Shown: positions 10,501-21,554, counted from the first letter of the stretch. The stretch is 64,000 nt of DNA from Pogonophryne albipinna (GCA_028583405.1 CM053244.1:5286299-5350298), one strand, 5' to 3'. Numbers and translations: made by a program. The notes: generated by a model not told the origin, from the sequence alone.

Positions 10501-11736
10501 GGCCGTGGTATATGCTCATTATATCACAGCTAAGGGGCGTGGTTCGGCCCGACGCGAAGCGGAGGGTCGACAACCCCCTTAGCTGTGATATAATGAGCAT
10601 ATATCACGGCCTGAAGTGAGCTATTGCTTTTATAAAACGGTTACCAAGTGTGGCAATATGAAAGAAAAATACACACTCTAATTTAAATAGTTGTTATTAT
10701 TAAATAATGATGTTCAAAATAAAATAGTCCCTCCGTTGCCTTCTGCACGAAACATAGTGCGAGGTGGTTGCTATGCAACAACACTAACAGCTAGCGAACA
10801 TATGAGACAGAGAGCGTTGATCCATTATTTGGCCATTTATTTACATTCATTTGTATGTTGCCGTTTATTGTGCACCCACTGAAAAACTGTCCAGCATCAG
10901 TAGCATGGCTTACGAGGTTACTTGTATAGGTTGAGGCTGTTCTACTGTTGCTTGGCGTGGTGAGAATATTGCTCCACTTTCTCCGGTCCCCGAGATTCGG
11001 CTTCCAGTAGCTCTGGAGAGAGCTTTCGCACCTGTGGCCACTAACGGTCATAATTTCTCTGCTTTGTTTCAAGACCCGCATCAGAAAGCTTTTGAATGGT
11101 GGTAATTTTCCAGTTCGTCTACCTGCTCTTCACGGAGCTCTGCTTGTCGTCGTTTAGGTGCTTTTTTTTCGGGAGATAGGCACTCCTCAATCCACTCCTC
11201 CATAGTAAGACCCCCCCGGAGGTCGAAGTTAATCTTAAATGTTTCAATTTTATGCTTTGTAAGTTTGTTTCGTAACGGAAGAAATTTAAATATATTTCTA
11301 AAACTGACAAGTCAAATCAAGCAATCTGATTGGTCGATAGTGTTTTTGCGGACCTCTTTGATTACAGATTTGAAAACATCGTTGCTTGCTTTAAAAGTAG
11401 CACAATTCATTATGTCAAACCTTGGAAAGTATCTAGATACCCCTGCCCTATTGCCAAAGGAACTGCACACTGAATATGTTTTGATGTCTATGTCTGGACC
11501 GCTGCGTAAAAAGGAGGGTTTCTGCCCCGTTACTTCTCCGCTGCTTTCTTGTTCCAGTTTGAAAAGCAAACTGCAAGCAGTTTGCTTTTCAGCACAACTG
11601 TATACTGTTTTTCTCAGGCGCGGAGGGATACTGATTTGTTGTGAAAAGTAACTTACAATTCTACCCGTGGTATACGCTCAGTATATCACGGCTAATAACC
11701 AATCAGATTGCTTGATTTGACTTGTCCGTTTTATAA
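10483..11736. mobile_element. Foldback insertion in ERV1 env
   Basis: A non-retroviral block sits inside env. Its left part (10483-10627) is a long inverted repeat: aagcaatagctca...ccgtggtatatgctc pairs with gagcatatatcacgg...tgagctattgctt around a GC-rich loop. Related ends recur at 11306-11334 and 11665-11736 (caagtcaaatcaagcaatc and its complement, ending ttttataa). Protein traces on the - strand lie inside it. The exact edges and class are unresolved. Confidence 0.6.
10791..11569 (-). pseudogene. Decayed coding traces in foldback element, Crypton/KIAA1958-like?
   Basis: Three separated - strand fragments are visible. 11569-11312 contains ATFKASNDVFKSVIKEVRK. About 11208-11080 contains EEWIEECLSPEKKAPKRR and a [16 protein letters not shown] helix. 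11081-10791 contains SLQSYWKP...RRKWSNIL and FSGCTINGN. The style resembles teleost KIAA1958/ZMYM-type proteins derived from Crypton tyrosine recombinases, but no catalytic residues are visible and the order seems scrambled. The identification is tentative. Confidence 0.3.
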
Positions 11737-12369
11737 TGGTACATAACCATAGGTGACGAATGGAAAGACCTGGTTGGAGAAACAGGGGCGGACTGGAGGT
11801 CGTGGTCAACAGGACCAGCAATAGCACTTAGGAAAACAATCACACTGTCCAAATCCTCCGCCGGCTTGTCCCTCAAATTAAATCTAACAGCAGCCCCAGA
11901 TTCAGTAAGAGACCCCACAGTCACTTGCGCGCTTTTCTACTTATGGGCCCATTCTAACGAGAACGACCCCCAGTTTCCCCTTTTCGCTTGCATATCTAGC
12001 AAAATACCTAAACCACTTGCGGATGACACTACAGTACAAAAGGGGGTGGTAATTCATTCAACTGAAGACTGGACAGTAGACAAAGAGTTCCAAGCGGCAA
12101 CCGGGGTCTCGGGACATTCAGTGACCAGTAACAACTGGCTGCTAATGGCCCAGCAGGCAGCAATCGACACAGGAGACGACTGTCTCGTGTGTATGGGGGC
12201 TAGACCCCTTCTCAAAATAGTCGCTGCCCCCATAGAACCCGACTGTGTGTGGGAAGTAATGATGAAAGACAATCCGGCCGACAACTGCTCCAAATATGAC
12301 GCTTTCTTCCCATTAGTTCCCTCCTCCCCGCCGTACATCCCATGGCAAAGCGACGACATGGACGCATGA
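11737..12369 (+). pseudogene. env: ERV1 env, 3' part of surface subunit; no transmembrane subunit
   Basis: An open frame that resumes env after the insertion (GDEWKDLVGETG...). It includes a CLVC (CXXC) motif comparable with the CWLC of ERV-C and of gammaretroviral surface subunits, and it stops at 12367-12369. Only 121 bases separate the stop from the polypurine tract. There is no fusion peptide, immunosuppressive-type motif, CX6CC or membrane anchor, so the whole transmembrane subunit has been deleted. The env of ERV-C retains all of these. Confidence 0.7.
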
Positions 12370-12490
12370 GAACCATAAAACATCAGCTAAGAAACCGTAT
12401 AGACTAAATGATTTAAAGCATACTGAAATTACTGCACTGAACTATTGCTTCGCTTGCATACATTGTTGTTATTGCCCCAATCTATGGAAT

Positions 12491-12506
12491 GGGGCAAAAG
12501 GGGGAT
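12491..12506 (+). promoter_or_regulatory. ERV1 polypurine tract
   Basis: GGGGCAAAAGGGGGAT directly precedes the 3' LTR. This is the conserved position and composition of the plus-strand primer. Confidence 0.8.
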
Positions 12507-13241
12507 TGATGGTTTATTGATAAGGCAAAAGTAACTGAAGTAAAGATATAGTAAAACAAGCTAAAATGTAATGCTGCAATCATTGAGAAGCCTCAGTGGA
12601 AATATACTGTGTGAATACTGTGTGCAACAACAACGATGAGTCAACCAGATTAAGAACAGAGGCATCCTGTTCTGTCCAAACTGAAATGCAACAAGGTTGC
12701 AGAACTCATTTGTTCTCACACAAAGTCTTGTGAGAACCAAGCAGGCGCAACGTTTCCCAAGGACAGTCTTGTGAGCGAAAACCAACCTAAGGGTTGCTGG
12801 GCAGCAAAGGCAGATTACACCAAGAGAGAGCACCAAAGGTGGGGGCTTCACAGCATTACACCAAGAGAGAGCACCAAAGGTGGGGGCTTCACAGCAAAAA
12901 CTATAAAGAACAGGATGTTTCTATAACTCGGGGCTCTCTTTAACTGGGATCTTACTCTGACGGACCTGTCACGGTGAGACCTCAAGAAGGAGTCCCCAAA
13001 GCGCTTTGTGGTATTGTATCAAATTGAATGTATTTGCTGAACTGTGATTAAAGTACCAAAGTAATATCAGAACCAAATTGGAGTACGAAGTCCAGTGGTG
13101 TTTGACTGTTTGACTATTTCTAGACTATTGCCTCTGCTCTCCAGAAAAGAACGGTTCACCGGGAACATCGGGCCAGACCCTGCTCTGGCCATATCCAAAC
13201 GATCTGCGCGGAGTACGGACTAGGTCCTGTGTACCCCAACA
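12507..13241 (+). repeat. ERV1 3' LTR
   Basis: 735 bp, TG...CA. It is identical to the 5' LTR except for two substitutions and one tandem duplication of a 41-bp unit (attacaccaagag...cttcacagc; copies at about 12814-12854 and 12855-12895). Without that duplication both LTRs are 694 bp. Confidence 0.9.
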
Positions 13242-13245
13242 AGAC
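13242..13245. repeat. ERV1 target-site duplication, right copy (AGAC)
   Basis: Matches 1743-1746. Confidence 0.8.
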
Positions 13246-13829
13246 ATGTGCTCCCCTCCTTGTTTTCTTTTCTGTCTCCCTGTTGCACAGGTGCACCTGG
13301 TCTGCCCCTGGCTCCGCCTCTGCCCAGGTGCACCTGGTCTGCCCCTGGCTCCGCCTCTGCCCAGGTGTTCCAAATTCCACTCAGCCGTGTATATATAAAG
13401 AGAAGCTGGAGGAGAAGGAGGTCTCGCCTATCCTAACGCCGGGAGACACTCTCCTTAGAATACCTCTTTGCCATTTTGAGCTGTAGGCCATATTTTTGCA
13501 GATGTGTTTATGTTTAGCCTGGAGGACCTGGTAGTCCAGTTGTCGTGGCTTTATTTTGTTTCCCATAGGGTTTATAATTGATTTCTGGTTAGGGGGGGGA
13601 GTTCTGGGTCCTACGGTCCGTGGTGTGGCTGGCTCGGGTTCCCTCCTTCTGTTTGTTCCTTTTGGCCAGTCCTCCAGACCTCTTTTTGTTTCCCGTTTCG
13701 TTTGTGTGAGCAAACGGCTGATTATCAATAAATGCTCGTTACCAAGTACCGGTTATTGCATGTATTCTTTCATGTTGCGGGTCTCAGCACGAGCCACTAC
13801 CGCGGAGTAGAGGTTGGGGCCGTCCAAGA
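13246..13829 (+). other. Promoter-like unidentified segment
   Basis: Contains two 37-bp GC-rich direct repeats, a strong TATA motif (tatataaag, about 13390), and an AATAAA signal near 13727 followed by a GT-rich stretch. The order resembles an LTR (U3-R-U5), but no partner LTR, primer site or TG/CA edges were found. It could also be the 3' flank of the gene with the exon at 1624. Function unknown. Confidence 0.35.
13289..13362 (+). repeat. 37-bp tandem repeat, two copies
   Basis: Units at 13289-13325 and 13326-13362 begin aggtgcacctgg and appear identical. A third partial unit (aggtg) follows. Confidence 0.8.
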
Positions 13830-14273
13830 CACTGTAAAATGTACTTTGCACTTCAATGGAGTAATAAAAAGTTAAAATGGGCATTTTCTTTGTTTTTCTT
13901 TGTTGGTTGAGCTGATTGAATTGTGTAGTTATGGTAAAATCCCAACTAGTCAAATTTACAATATATTATCGTATTATTTACATTTTTATATTTACAGTAA
14001 ATTACTGACTACTGTGTTGCATTACTTCTACAGTAATATTGTGAACATACAGGTAATTACTGTAATTTATGTACAGCTCTGTACTGCTATATCACAGTAA
14101 TTCCATGGGCATGGCAACTGTAAAGTCACATTATTTAGTTGTACGTTTATTCTAATTGACTGTAAAATATCTACAGTACATTATTGTGAAATATTTACAG
14201 TCAATTACTGTGAAATCCATGCAACTAGTAGCCAGTAATTTACTGTAGTTTTACAGCCAAACATTTTACAGTG
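13830..14273. mobile_element. MITE with 13-bp perfect terminal inverted repeats
   Basis: Starts CACTGTAAAATGT and ends with its exact reverse complement at 14261-14273. It is 444 bp, AT-rich, with many internal acagtaatt/aattactgt pairs and no coding. The target duplication is not clear. Same family as the fragment at 1216. Confidence 0.65.
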
Positions 14274-14713
14274 TACCCATCCCTATTCCTAACCCTCCTT
14301 ATGGAATGCCTGAGAATGCGAAGAAAACATCATGTCATAGCAACTGTTTGTGCTCCATGGCGGTGTGACTTTCCCAGCCGCTCACTGTCTCAAAATCTGA
14401 TTCTAAATGTTCTCTATAAAGATAGAACTAATACACAATTATGAATGTATAATATAAGCTGTTTTGTGTATTTAATCATGCATTGGTGTACAATTTAATG
14501 ATGGCTTCTACATATTTCACATAAACAGACAATGAAAAAATGTGTCCTTCATTCTGATAACTAGTGTATGCATCTGCCAATTAGTATTCTAAACAGAGTA
14601 GTGTGTTGAATCCGTATTTCTTGCATTTGAAACGGATACAATAAAAAAAAGTGAACCAAAATTGGCCTGACTGTAGTTACAAAAGGTACCCAAATCATGC
14701 GGGGACTTGCTCA
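14274..14713. other. No recognisable feature
   Basis: AT-rich sequence. I see no coding, RNA or repeat signature here. Confidence 0.5.
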
Positions 14714-14721
14714 CCTTAGAG

Positions 14722-16395
14722 CAGGGGTCTCCAACCTTTCTCCACCTGAGAGCTACTTTGAAAAAATGAAAGTGACCAAGAGCTACTTGCGTCACATCGC
14801 TTACATTTATTCACATAGCACTCATCAGTTGAATTAAGCTACTTTTGTACACGTATGAAATTGCAATACCTAAAGCTTATCTAAAATCTTAACTTCACAT
14901 CAAGGTCCAAGAAAACGACAATTTCTCACATATTAATATGGACAACATAGTAAGTACATCACTGAAGATTCACATAAATGTCCAAGAGAAAAATACAATG
15001 TTTTCACTTCTTATTATGGCCCACATCGTAAATACATCGCCTTAATCACCACCTTGCAAGCATCTTATGGCACATGTATAAAATATGTGCATTCACTCTT
15101 TTTTACAGTTAGTGAGATGACTGGCACTGCATGGAGTCCACCATAGAGGGGTCTGCTGGACCCACTTAGGTTCACTCTAATAGAGTCATTTAAATGTTCA
15201 TCAGTCGGTCTTGTTCTGTATTTAGATTTCATTACATTCATGCCAGAAAAAGCTGCTTCACAAAGGTCTGTAGAACCAAATAAAGCAGACATGTTCAGTG
15301 CTGCTTGGTGAATGTTCTTATAGTTTTCTGGGTCGACAAGGCTCCAGAAATGTTGTGAGTTTTGCTGAGACTTCAGCTGAACATGATTTTGGAGATGTAT
15401 AACCTCCATCTCCATCTCCACAGGATTGACACTGAACAGTGCAGCCATATTTTCTTCTTCTTCGTCTTGACATTAAATTATAAACCATAATTAATCAATT
15501 GTATAGGTCTAGCCTCCCTATATCTGTGTGTGAAGTTGTTCCATCCTCAAAAACAAAAAACAAATGCTTCTGCAGTCTAGCTGCAGCTTCTAGCTACGGT
15601 CTTCTGTTAAAAAAAAGGACACTGAATGTCCTGAATGTGGCATCACACACATGACTTGAGTCTGAACACAGCAGACAACAGGAGTATTTACAACAGCATT
15701 ATAAAAACTAAAATACTGCATGTGGGTGCACACTTACATTCTCTGTCTTACTGTTACATGAATCCCATGAATGTATGAGACTAAGTTAGCTTCATCATCT
15801 CAATCAGTGATTAAGTGAATAATAAAGTTTCGATCGGGTCACTGTCAGCCTGTCACTCATTATTTTCAGGGAGGGGGCGGGGTTTGGAGGAACAGAGGAG
15901 ACGGTGATCGCGGAAGCTTTCCTCCTGCCTTCACAAACTTTACACACGTATTTATCAACTGAAAATAGCAAGAGGACATTCATACTCTGCAATACAAGAC
16001 TTGATTAAATCCACCAAAAACCTGACATTACGATAACGAGTGTTTTTCAAAAACACAAATCCCTCCCTGTGTGTCTCTGAGCCGCAGCGACAGGGCCTGA
16101 TTCAGAGCGGGTCATTCTGCTGTTGGATCTGACTGGTGTTGCTGGAGAAAGCAGACTGCTCCGTGTGTGGTGTCGCTGTGCCGCTATCACATATGCTCCT
16201 TGATCTCTGCGTCACGGACCAATTTTATATTTGTGTGACAGAAACAATTCTAAAATAAAAACACTTTATTGTCCGGCCGCGGCCGAAAAACCAAGAAGCA
16301 ACGTTACTACGCTATATCGATAATCGAGCGGCGAGCTACTGAAAAGCTGCCCGTGAGCTACCGGTAGCTCGCGATCGACGTGTTGGAGACCCCTG
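14722..16395 (-). mobile_element. hAT transposon (non-autonomous), 8-bp TSD CCTTAGAG
   Basis: The ends CAGGGGTCTCCAAC and GTTGGAGACCCCTG are inverted, and the element is flanked on both sides by CCTTAGAG (14714-14721 and 16396-16403). Length 1674 bp. It keeps only the C-terminal transposase exon on the - strand. The subterminal text 'gagctac' repeats occur at both ends, as expected for hAT transposase binding sites. Confidence 0.85.
15065..15448 (-). pseudogene. hAT transposase C-terminal dimerisation domain
   Basis: A 127-residue open frame reading ...ALFGSTDLCEAAFSGMNVMK... and then TDEHLNDSIRVNLS, the hAT family C-terminal dimerisation signature in the style of the transposase-derived GTF2IRD2/ZBED proteins. 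Catalytic RNase H-like residues upstream are absent, so it is a relic exon of the element that carries it. Confidence 0.75.
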
Positions 16396-16544
16396 CCTTA
16401 GAGCATGCGCACATCAGTTGTCCTTAAGCCCCGCCCTCAAATCCACTGGTTTTTTGCTCAGGCACATGAAGGAGTTAACGACGCCATTAATGTAACAGAG
16501 GAGCTGCTTGACCTCCAAAGCCTTAAAGTCAAAACAAGAGGAAC

Positions 16545-16683
16545 TGTAAGAAATAAAATCAATGTTTATATGACGTAATTTAAATTAAATACACTGTTTT
16601 AATTTAAAGCTGTTTTATTCTGAAAACCGGAAATTAAATATACTGTTTTGATTTAAGTTTTATTCTGATCTGCAATAAAGTCA
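16545..16683 (+). repeat. Truncated ERV-D-family LTR fragment
   Basis: Starts tgtaagaaataaaatcaatg, matching the first bases of the solo LTR at 17397 and the LTR at 57095. It continues with ctgttttattctgaaaacc, and the downstream end is approximate. It splits the hAT transposase remnant. Confidence 0.5.
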
Positions 16684-17396
16684 GCGAAGAAGGAGGTCAA
16701 GCAATTAAACTCCACTGTATAATTCACCAGGAGGCTCTCTGCGCAAAACATCTCAAATGTGATCATGTTAAACCGGTGGTAAAGGCATTCAATTCTATTT
16801 GCTCTAAAGCTCTAACCCACCGTCAGTTTCAGCAGTTCTTGATTGACACCCAGGCTGAATATGGAGACTTAATATATCACAATGATGTGAGGTGGCCCAG
16901 TTGGGGGTCTGCACTGCAGTGATGTTTCTCTCTCAGAGGGGAAATTGGACATTATTTGGGTGAAAAGGGGCAACCGATGCAAGAAATGTCAGATCCTGTA
17001 TGGCTAGCAGATTTAGCTTTTTTGGTTGACCTAACGAAGCATCTGAATACGCTGAATGTTAATCTTCAAGGAAAAAATGCAGAGGTGATCCAGTTATATA
17101 CACACATCAAGGCCTTTGTAACCAAGCTGCAACTTTTCCAAAGACACTTGTCACAAGCAGAACCCTGTTGAAAGAGGTCATTGACAGTTTCCACAGGACA
17201 ACATCGCTGCGCAAATGGATAGTTATGCAACAGCTATCACGGAAGACACCAGCAGCTTTCTTTTGTTGACTTTTACTGGCAACTTGATAAAGGCAGGTTT
17301 CCAGAAATGCAAACATCTGCAAATGCTTATTCGGCTCCACATATTTGTGTTAGCACACATTCTCTGTCATCAACTTAAACAAGAACCGATTGAGGT

Positions 17397-17987
17397 TGTA
17401 AGAAATTAAAATCAATGTTTAAATGACGTGATTTAGATTAAACATACTGTAAGCTTAAAACTGTTTTATTCTGAAAACACTTCATTTCCGGTTAGCATTA
17501 GCTTGTGGCTAACGTTATTGCTGAATGTTAAATGAATGTACAGTTTTATTTTAAAAAGCTTTATTGAAAGGCATCCCCGTTGTTTACATGACGTCACTTC
17601 CGGCTTAACATTAACAATGATTACAGCCGTTAAAATGCATTAAATAAAAAGTCATGAATGAGAATACGAGGAGAAAAGGCGTGTGTATACAATTAACACA
17701 CAACGTCTAAATCCTCTCATTTACGCGATATCAGACACAGAAGAACGAGTGGAGGGAGGACACCCTTTCGTCAGAGAGAGGAGGAGCCAGGAATTGGATA
17801 TAGGCCAGTTCCATGTAGAATCGGTCTCTCTTCTTCCTCCTTCCCGAACATGGTGCTGTGTTCCTGATTTGCTCGGTCTGTTTCAAAACCACGTTACTTC
17901 ATTAAAGTACACCATTTGAACTTTTACGGGACTACATTGTCTCGTTTTAACTTCCTCCTGTACTCGAGAACAACGAACAAATCTACA
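17397..17987 (+). repeat. Solo LTR of the ERV-D family, TSD AGGT
   Basis: 591 bp, TG...CA, flanked by AGGT at 17393-17396 and 17988-17991. The 5' half closely resembles the LTR at 57095 (aaattaaaatcaatg, ccggttagcatt, aaaagtcatgaa) and the 3' half is more diverged. A single LTR with duplications on both sides implies LTR-LTR recombination that removed the internal region. Confidence 0.8.
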
Positions 17988-18039
17988 AGGTCAAGAGTAA
18001 GTGGCTCCCACCTATGTGACATTTTATCTCAACCCAGAC

Positions 18040-18590
18040 CTAGGGCCTCATTTATAAACGTGGCATACGCTCAAAAGATGGCCAATTTCTAAGCAATCTT
18101 TGCGATTTATAAAAAACAAACTTGACGGGAAAATGTGTGGTCCTCCACGGACACTCTGACCCATCCATACACACAAAAACGGGAGAGATGAGAAACTGCG
18201 ACACCGTTGGCAGAAGGAAGAATGGAGAGAAATATGTGAAAATAATATCATAAATAAAATGTTACCTCTCATGTATCATATATGAAGAATTAATTAGCAA
18301 AAATTGATTAAAGCCAATCTTAAAATGATTAAACAAACGCCTGTTTGAGACTCCTCAGTGCACACAAAAACATAACTTAGAAATAAATAAATACGGATAT
18401 GTTATGTTAATGTTATGAAATGTTTTCTCATAAATGATGCGGTAGCAGAAGGACAGAATTACATCTAAACTGACGCCGTTTTGCATTTATATAGGTTGTA
18501 TAGATTATCATGTTTAATCGTGTTTTGTGCCGTTTGCCAAGACTTGATAAGTCGGTCATAAAACACAGGAGGTATGGAAACTAAGAACAC
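18040..18590. repeat. Degenerate interspersed repeat, class unknown
   Basis: Begins with cctagggcctcatttataaa, a motif I associate with dispersed fish repeats. The rest is AT-rich with no coding. Boundaries are uncertain. Confidence 0.3.
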
Positions 18591-18602
18591 CATATATGTG
18601 AC

Positions 18603-19108
18603 CTGCTCCATCGAAATCAGTCGCATTGACCCGAAGACACATTTTGAGTTGTATACACTGTTGGAAAGAGGAGATTCCTAGCTTTCTAATGATATCAGGA
18701 TTGTTTTCGTACTCCATTATATAATGACTGTCACCGAGTCATCATTTTGAGAAAAAGGCCTCTAAAGTTTCCTCTTCTCTGGAATCCATTGATTAGCGGA
18801 GCAAATGATCAAAATACTACGGAGGGAAGATATTTTTGTTTGGATTACTGGTCTGGGGGAAGCTCGCGAGAGTGTGTGTGTGTTTGTGTAATTTTGCGTT
18901 TGTGTGTATTGTTTCCCGGGGGAAACACTCACAAGAAACACCGGCTGTTGTTGTGCCTGCTGTGACGTTAAGTTACTCCGTTCTCCGCTTGTAATTATGC
19001 CGAAGCTTCAAAGCTGTATTTATCATCTGAATTTGCAGAAACAAGTTTAATATTCTGAAAGCCAAGACTTTGTTTATTTGAAATCAGATGAAAACAAACT
19101 GTAACGGA
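18603..19108 (+). repeat. Copy of the repeat that hosts the THAP element (empty site)
   Basis: The left part (gacctgctccatcgaaatcag...) matches 24006-24055. The right part from ggattactggtctggggg to taacggaccctgccg matches 28479-28745 almost base for base. The sequence gtctgggg (18851-18858) is uninterrupted here, whereas in the other copy it is duplicated around the THAP transposon. Confidence 0.75.
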
Positions 19109-19109
19109 C

Positions 19110-19474
19110 CCTGCCGCAGAGTCCTGCATCGGGTCGGGTAACCCCAAAAAAAGTGATTCGCGGGTGGTATTTTTTCAAATGCTTTTTTCCGGGTTCGGTT
19201 CTGTGTAAAACAAAGATGATGCGGGTCGGGTCGCGTATGTTGCATAATAAATATATTAAAATAATAATAATTTAGTTTAATGTTTAAATCCTCAGACCTC
19301 TCCCCCGCGGGACCGCGCATAATCATAACCTCTGCAGCGCATCAATCTGCTACTGAGCGCGCCACATTCGAAATGGCTGAGGTGAAGCTCTCTAGCGGAG
19401 AATACAGCATTTTCAATAACACTTCCTCGAGAGCGAAATCCAACGTCTGGGAGGCTTTTGGTGTCATCCTAGAT
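19110..19474 (+). mobile_element. hAT 5' end with BED-finger start
   Basis: cagagtcctgcatcgggtcgggtaac looks like a hAT terminus. 19372-19474 encodes MAEVKLSSGEYSIFNN and then SNVWEAFGVILD, the start of a BED finger. The element is cut off at 19475 by another hAT-like end (caggggtgcccaac). Confidence 0.5.
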
Positions 19475-19800
19475 CAGGGGTGCCCAACCTTTTTTGAACC
19501 GAGAGCTACTTTTAAAGTTGCCAGTCTGCCGAGATCTACCAGTCCAAATAGAGAGCGAGTGCGGCTACAGACGGAGTTCATTCCGTCACGGAGGGGTAGG
19601 GTCGAGGGGGTGATTTGGGATTGGGCCTGAGAGCAGGAAGAAGAGGGAGGGCTTTTCAAACTCAGACTCATTCCAGGAGGAGGACTCATTTACAAACGGA
19701 GCCTCGCTTACAACCTGCTCTACATTTGAAAACAGTCTTCAGCTGTAAAATATTTGTTTTAAATTCAGGCTTTTGTAGCACACGGCTCCACACTCATGGT
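19475..19800 (+). mobile_element. hAT 5' terminal fragment
   Basis: Starts caggggtgcccaaccttttttgaa, followed by gagctac motifs. The same style of terminus occurs at 22017 and 14722. No matching right end is visible, so it is truncated. The right limit is approximate. Confidence 0.4.
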
Positions 19801-19803
19801 AGC

Positions 19804-19990
19804 AGTGGTGTAAGAAGTACTCAGATATTCTACTAAATAGAAATACTACAGGGTAAAAATACTGTGTAACAAGTAAAAGTACAAAAGTATCAAAATATAC
19901 TTAAAGCACCAAAAGTAAAAGTACTCCTTATGCATAATGGCCCTTTCAGAATCATATATATATTTATTGAGTTACTATAATGATTATTGA
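19804..19990 (+). repeat. 'aagtactcag' fish repeat, copy A
   Basis: Rich in gtaagaagtactcag, agtaaaagtac and caagtaaaagt motifs. The inverted counterpart lies at 22300-22645 (caagtactgtacttaag...agtacttcttccacc). It is a common vertebrate short-repeat pattern without coding. Confidence 0.5.
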
Positions 19991-21540
19991 TGTGTTTTAT
20001 CATAGTTAGTCCCAGTTATAAACGACATTAATCAAAGATGTGTTGCTGTATTTTAGTGGTAAAAAAATGCATTCATCATCATAATTATTCTATATATATA
20101 ATTTACACAGTGTCTGTAAACCGGAGGAGAACGCTGGCATTTCTGCTCCTACTTGAAAGACTACGGAGGGATAGGGTCTGCAAAATTAGTTTGTGTATAT
20201 AAGCCTTAAGTGAGGAGACAAAGAAGATTCTGCCAAATTAAATAAATGAATATAACAAAACTCTCACTATCTGTTCTACTAACACGGAAACAAAACAACT
20301 ACAGGGTGGCAACAATCTACTAACCTAGTGTCTAACAGAGTTTACCTACGTGAGGAGAGATAGAGGGTACCCCAAACTTACCCAAAACCTCCCCCTCCCA
20401 CCACACACACATTTAAGGCGAGACACGGCAGGCAAAAACATCGTTTTTCAAGTACTGGTCAATTTTGAGATTTTGTGCTATTTTGATTCTATAACATGTT
20501 TTCTTTCAGGCTTTTGGAAGGAAAACATACAAAATACACATTTAAGTGTTTATTTTACTATAGTTTGTCTATTTGCGTCTGTAGATTCTCCTAAATTCAC
20601 CAAAAGTTAGCATTCTAACGTAACATAAAGTACCGTGACCGCTGTGTGCACCATGTCAACAGAGATATCGTTGGAAAGCTGTGTCTCTCCTGCACAATCT
20701 CATCGGATCCAATTATGGTCATTTCCTTTGTATCAGCAACCAATCGTGAAAGCACAAAGGGGTCTTAAACCAAGAAACAAAATCTCATTGGCTGGTGTCA
20801 ACGACCGTGCTCTCCCCCCCCGTTGACAGTTCTCGGCGCCTTGCTCAGGGACACCTCGGTAGCACTTGGTCTTGCGACCTTCCAGTTGCCAAGCCAACTC
20901 CCTATCGACTTCGCCTTCAACTGGGCGCTGGTTTTTTCTGCCGCTAACAAGAAGTAACTGAACCAGAAATGCCGTAAAGCATAACAGAAATGTAAAAATA
21001 ACATTATCAATAACTAATTTAGTCAACTAGAATAAGTACAATGAAGTATCTAAAGAATACATACTAAAATGTCTTCAAGGCAGCCCAGTCACTACACTTT
21101 ATGACTTTGTTTTTTATTATAATTATGTCAGGCTTGTCCTTCCCTTTCTCCTTCCCTCCGGTCTGATCCAAAAAGTCCTTCTATCAACTCCAGCTCATTA
21201 GCACATTAACCAATCAGCTGGTATTAACTCTAAATGCTTCTAATGCTGAATGGAAGGTTACAACGTTAATGTAGTGGTGACACAGAGCAGTAAGGCACAA
21301 TGCTAATGGATTTGGATTTAGTTTGTCTTGACATTGAATGCATGATAATGATGTACAATTTACTTTTTATGTTTTCTAGACAAAACGTTGTCACAGGAGC
21401 ATGGACTTCTTTTGTTTTGGCCTGACATTGTAAGTATTTGTTGGCTGCACATTTTTAAGAGAGTGGGAAAGAATTGCAGTATGAGACAAAAACGCTGCCA
21501 AGGGTTGTCTGTGTGGTTTAATGTTCATCATTAAGTATTA
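19991..21540. other. No gene; one possible old repeat near 20820-20920
   Basis: No open frame of interest. Around 20820-20920, gccttgctcagggacacctc and ccttccagttgccaag resemble a conserved piece of an old dispersed fish repeat in reverse orientation. The remainder is featureless to me. Confidence 0.4.
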
Positions 21541-21554
21541 TAATATACTTAATA

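Larger units (their letters stand above)
16440..18050 (+). pseudogene. Decayed hAT transposase (GTF2IRD2-like), interrupted twice
   Basis: Before 16545: GVNDAINVTEELLDLQSL. From about 16690: LHCIIHQEALCAK, then FLIDTQAEYGDLIYHNDVRW, MSDPVWLADLAFLVD and LNTLNVNLQGKN. These follow the order of GTF2IRD2-type hAT transposases. A stop and frame changes occur at 16920 and after 17170. The dimerisation motif (CLFGSTYLC, with a stop, then SVINLNKNRLR) runs to 17396 and appears to continue after a solo LTR at 17992 (RVSGSHLCDIL). It is interrupted by an LTR fragment at 16545-16683 and the solo LTR at 17397-17987. Inactive. Confidence 0.7.
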
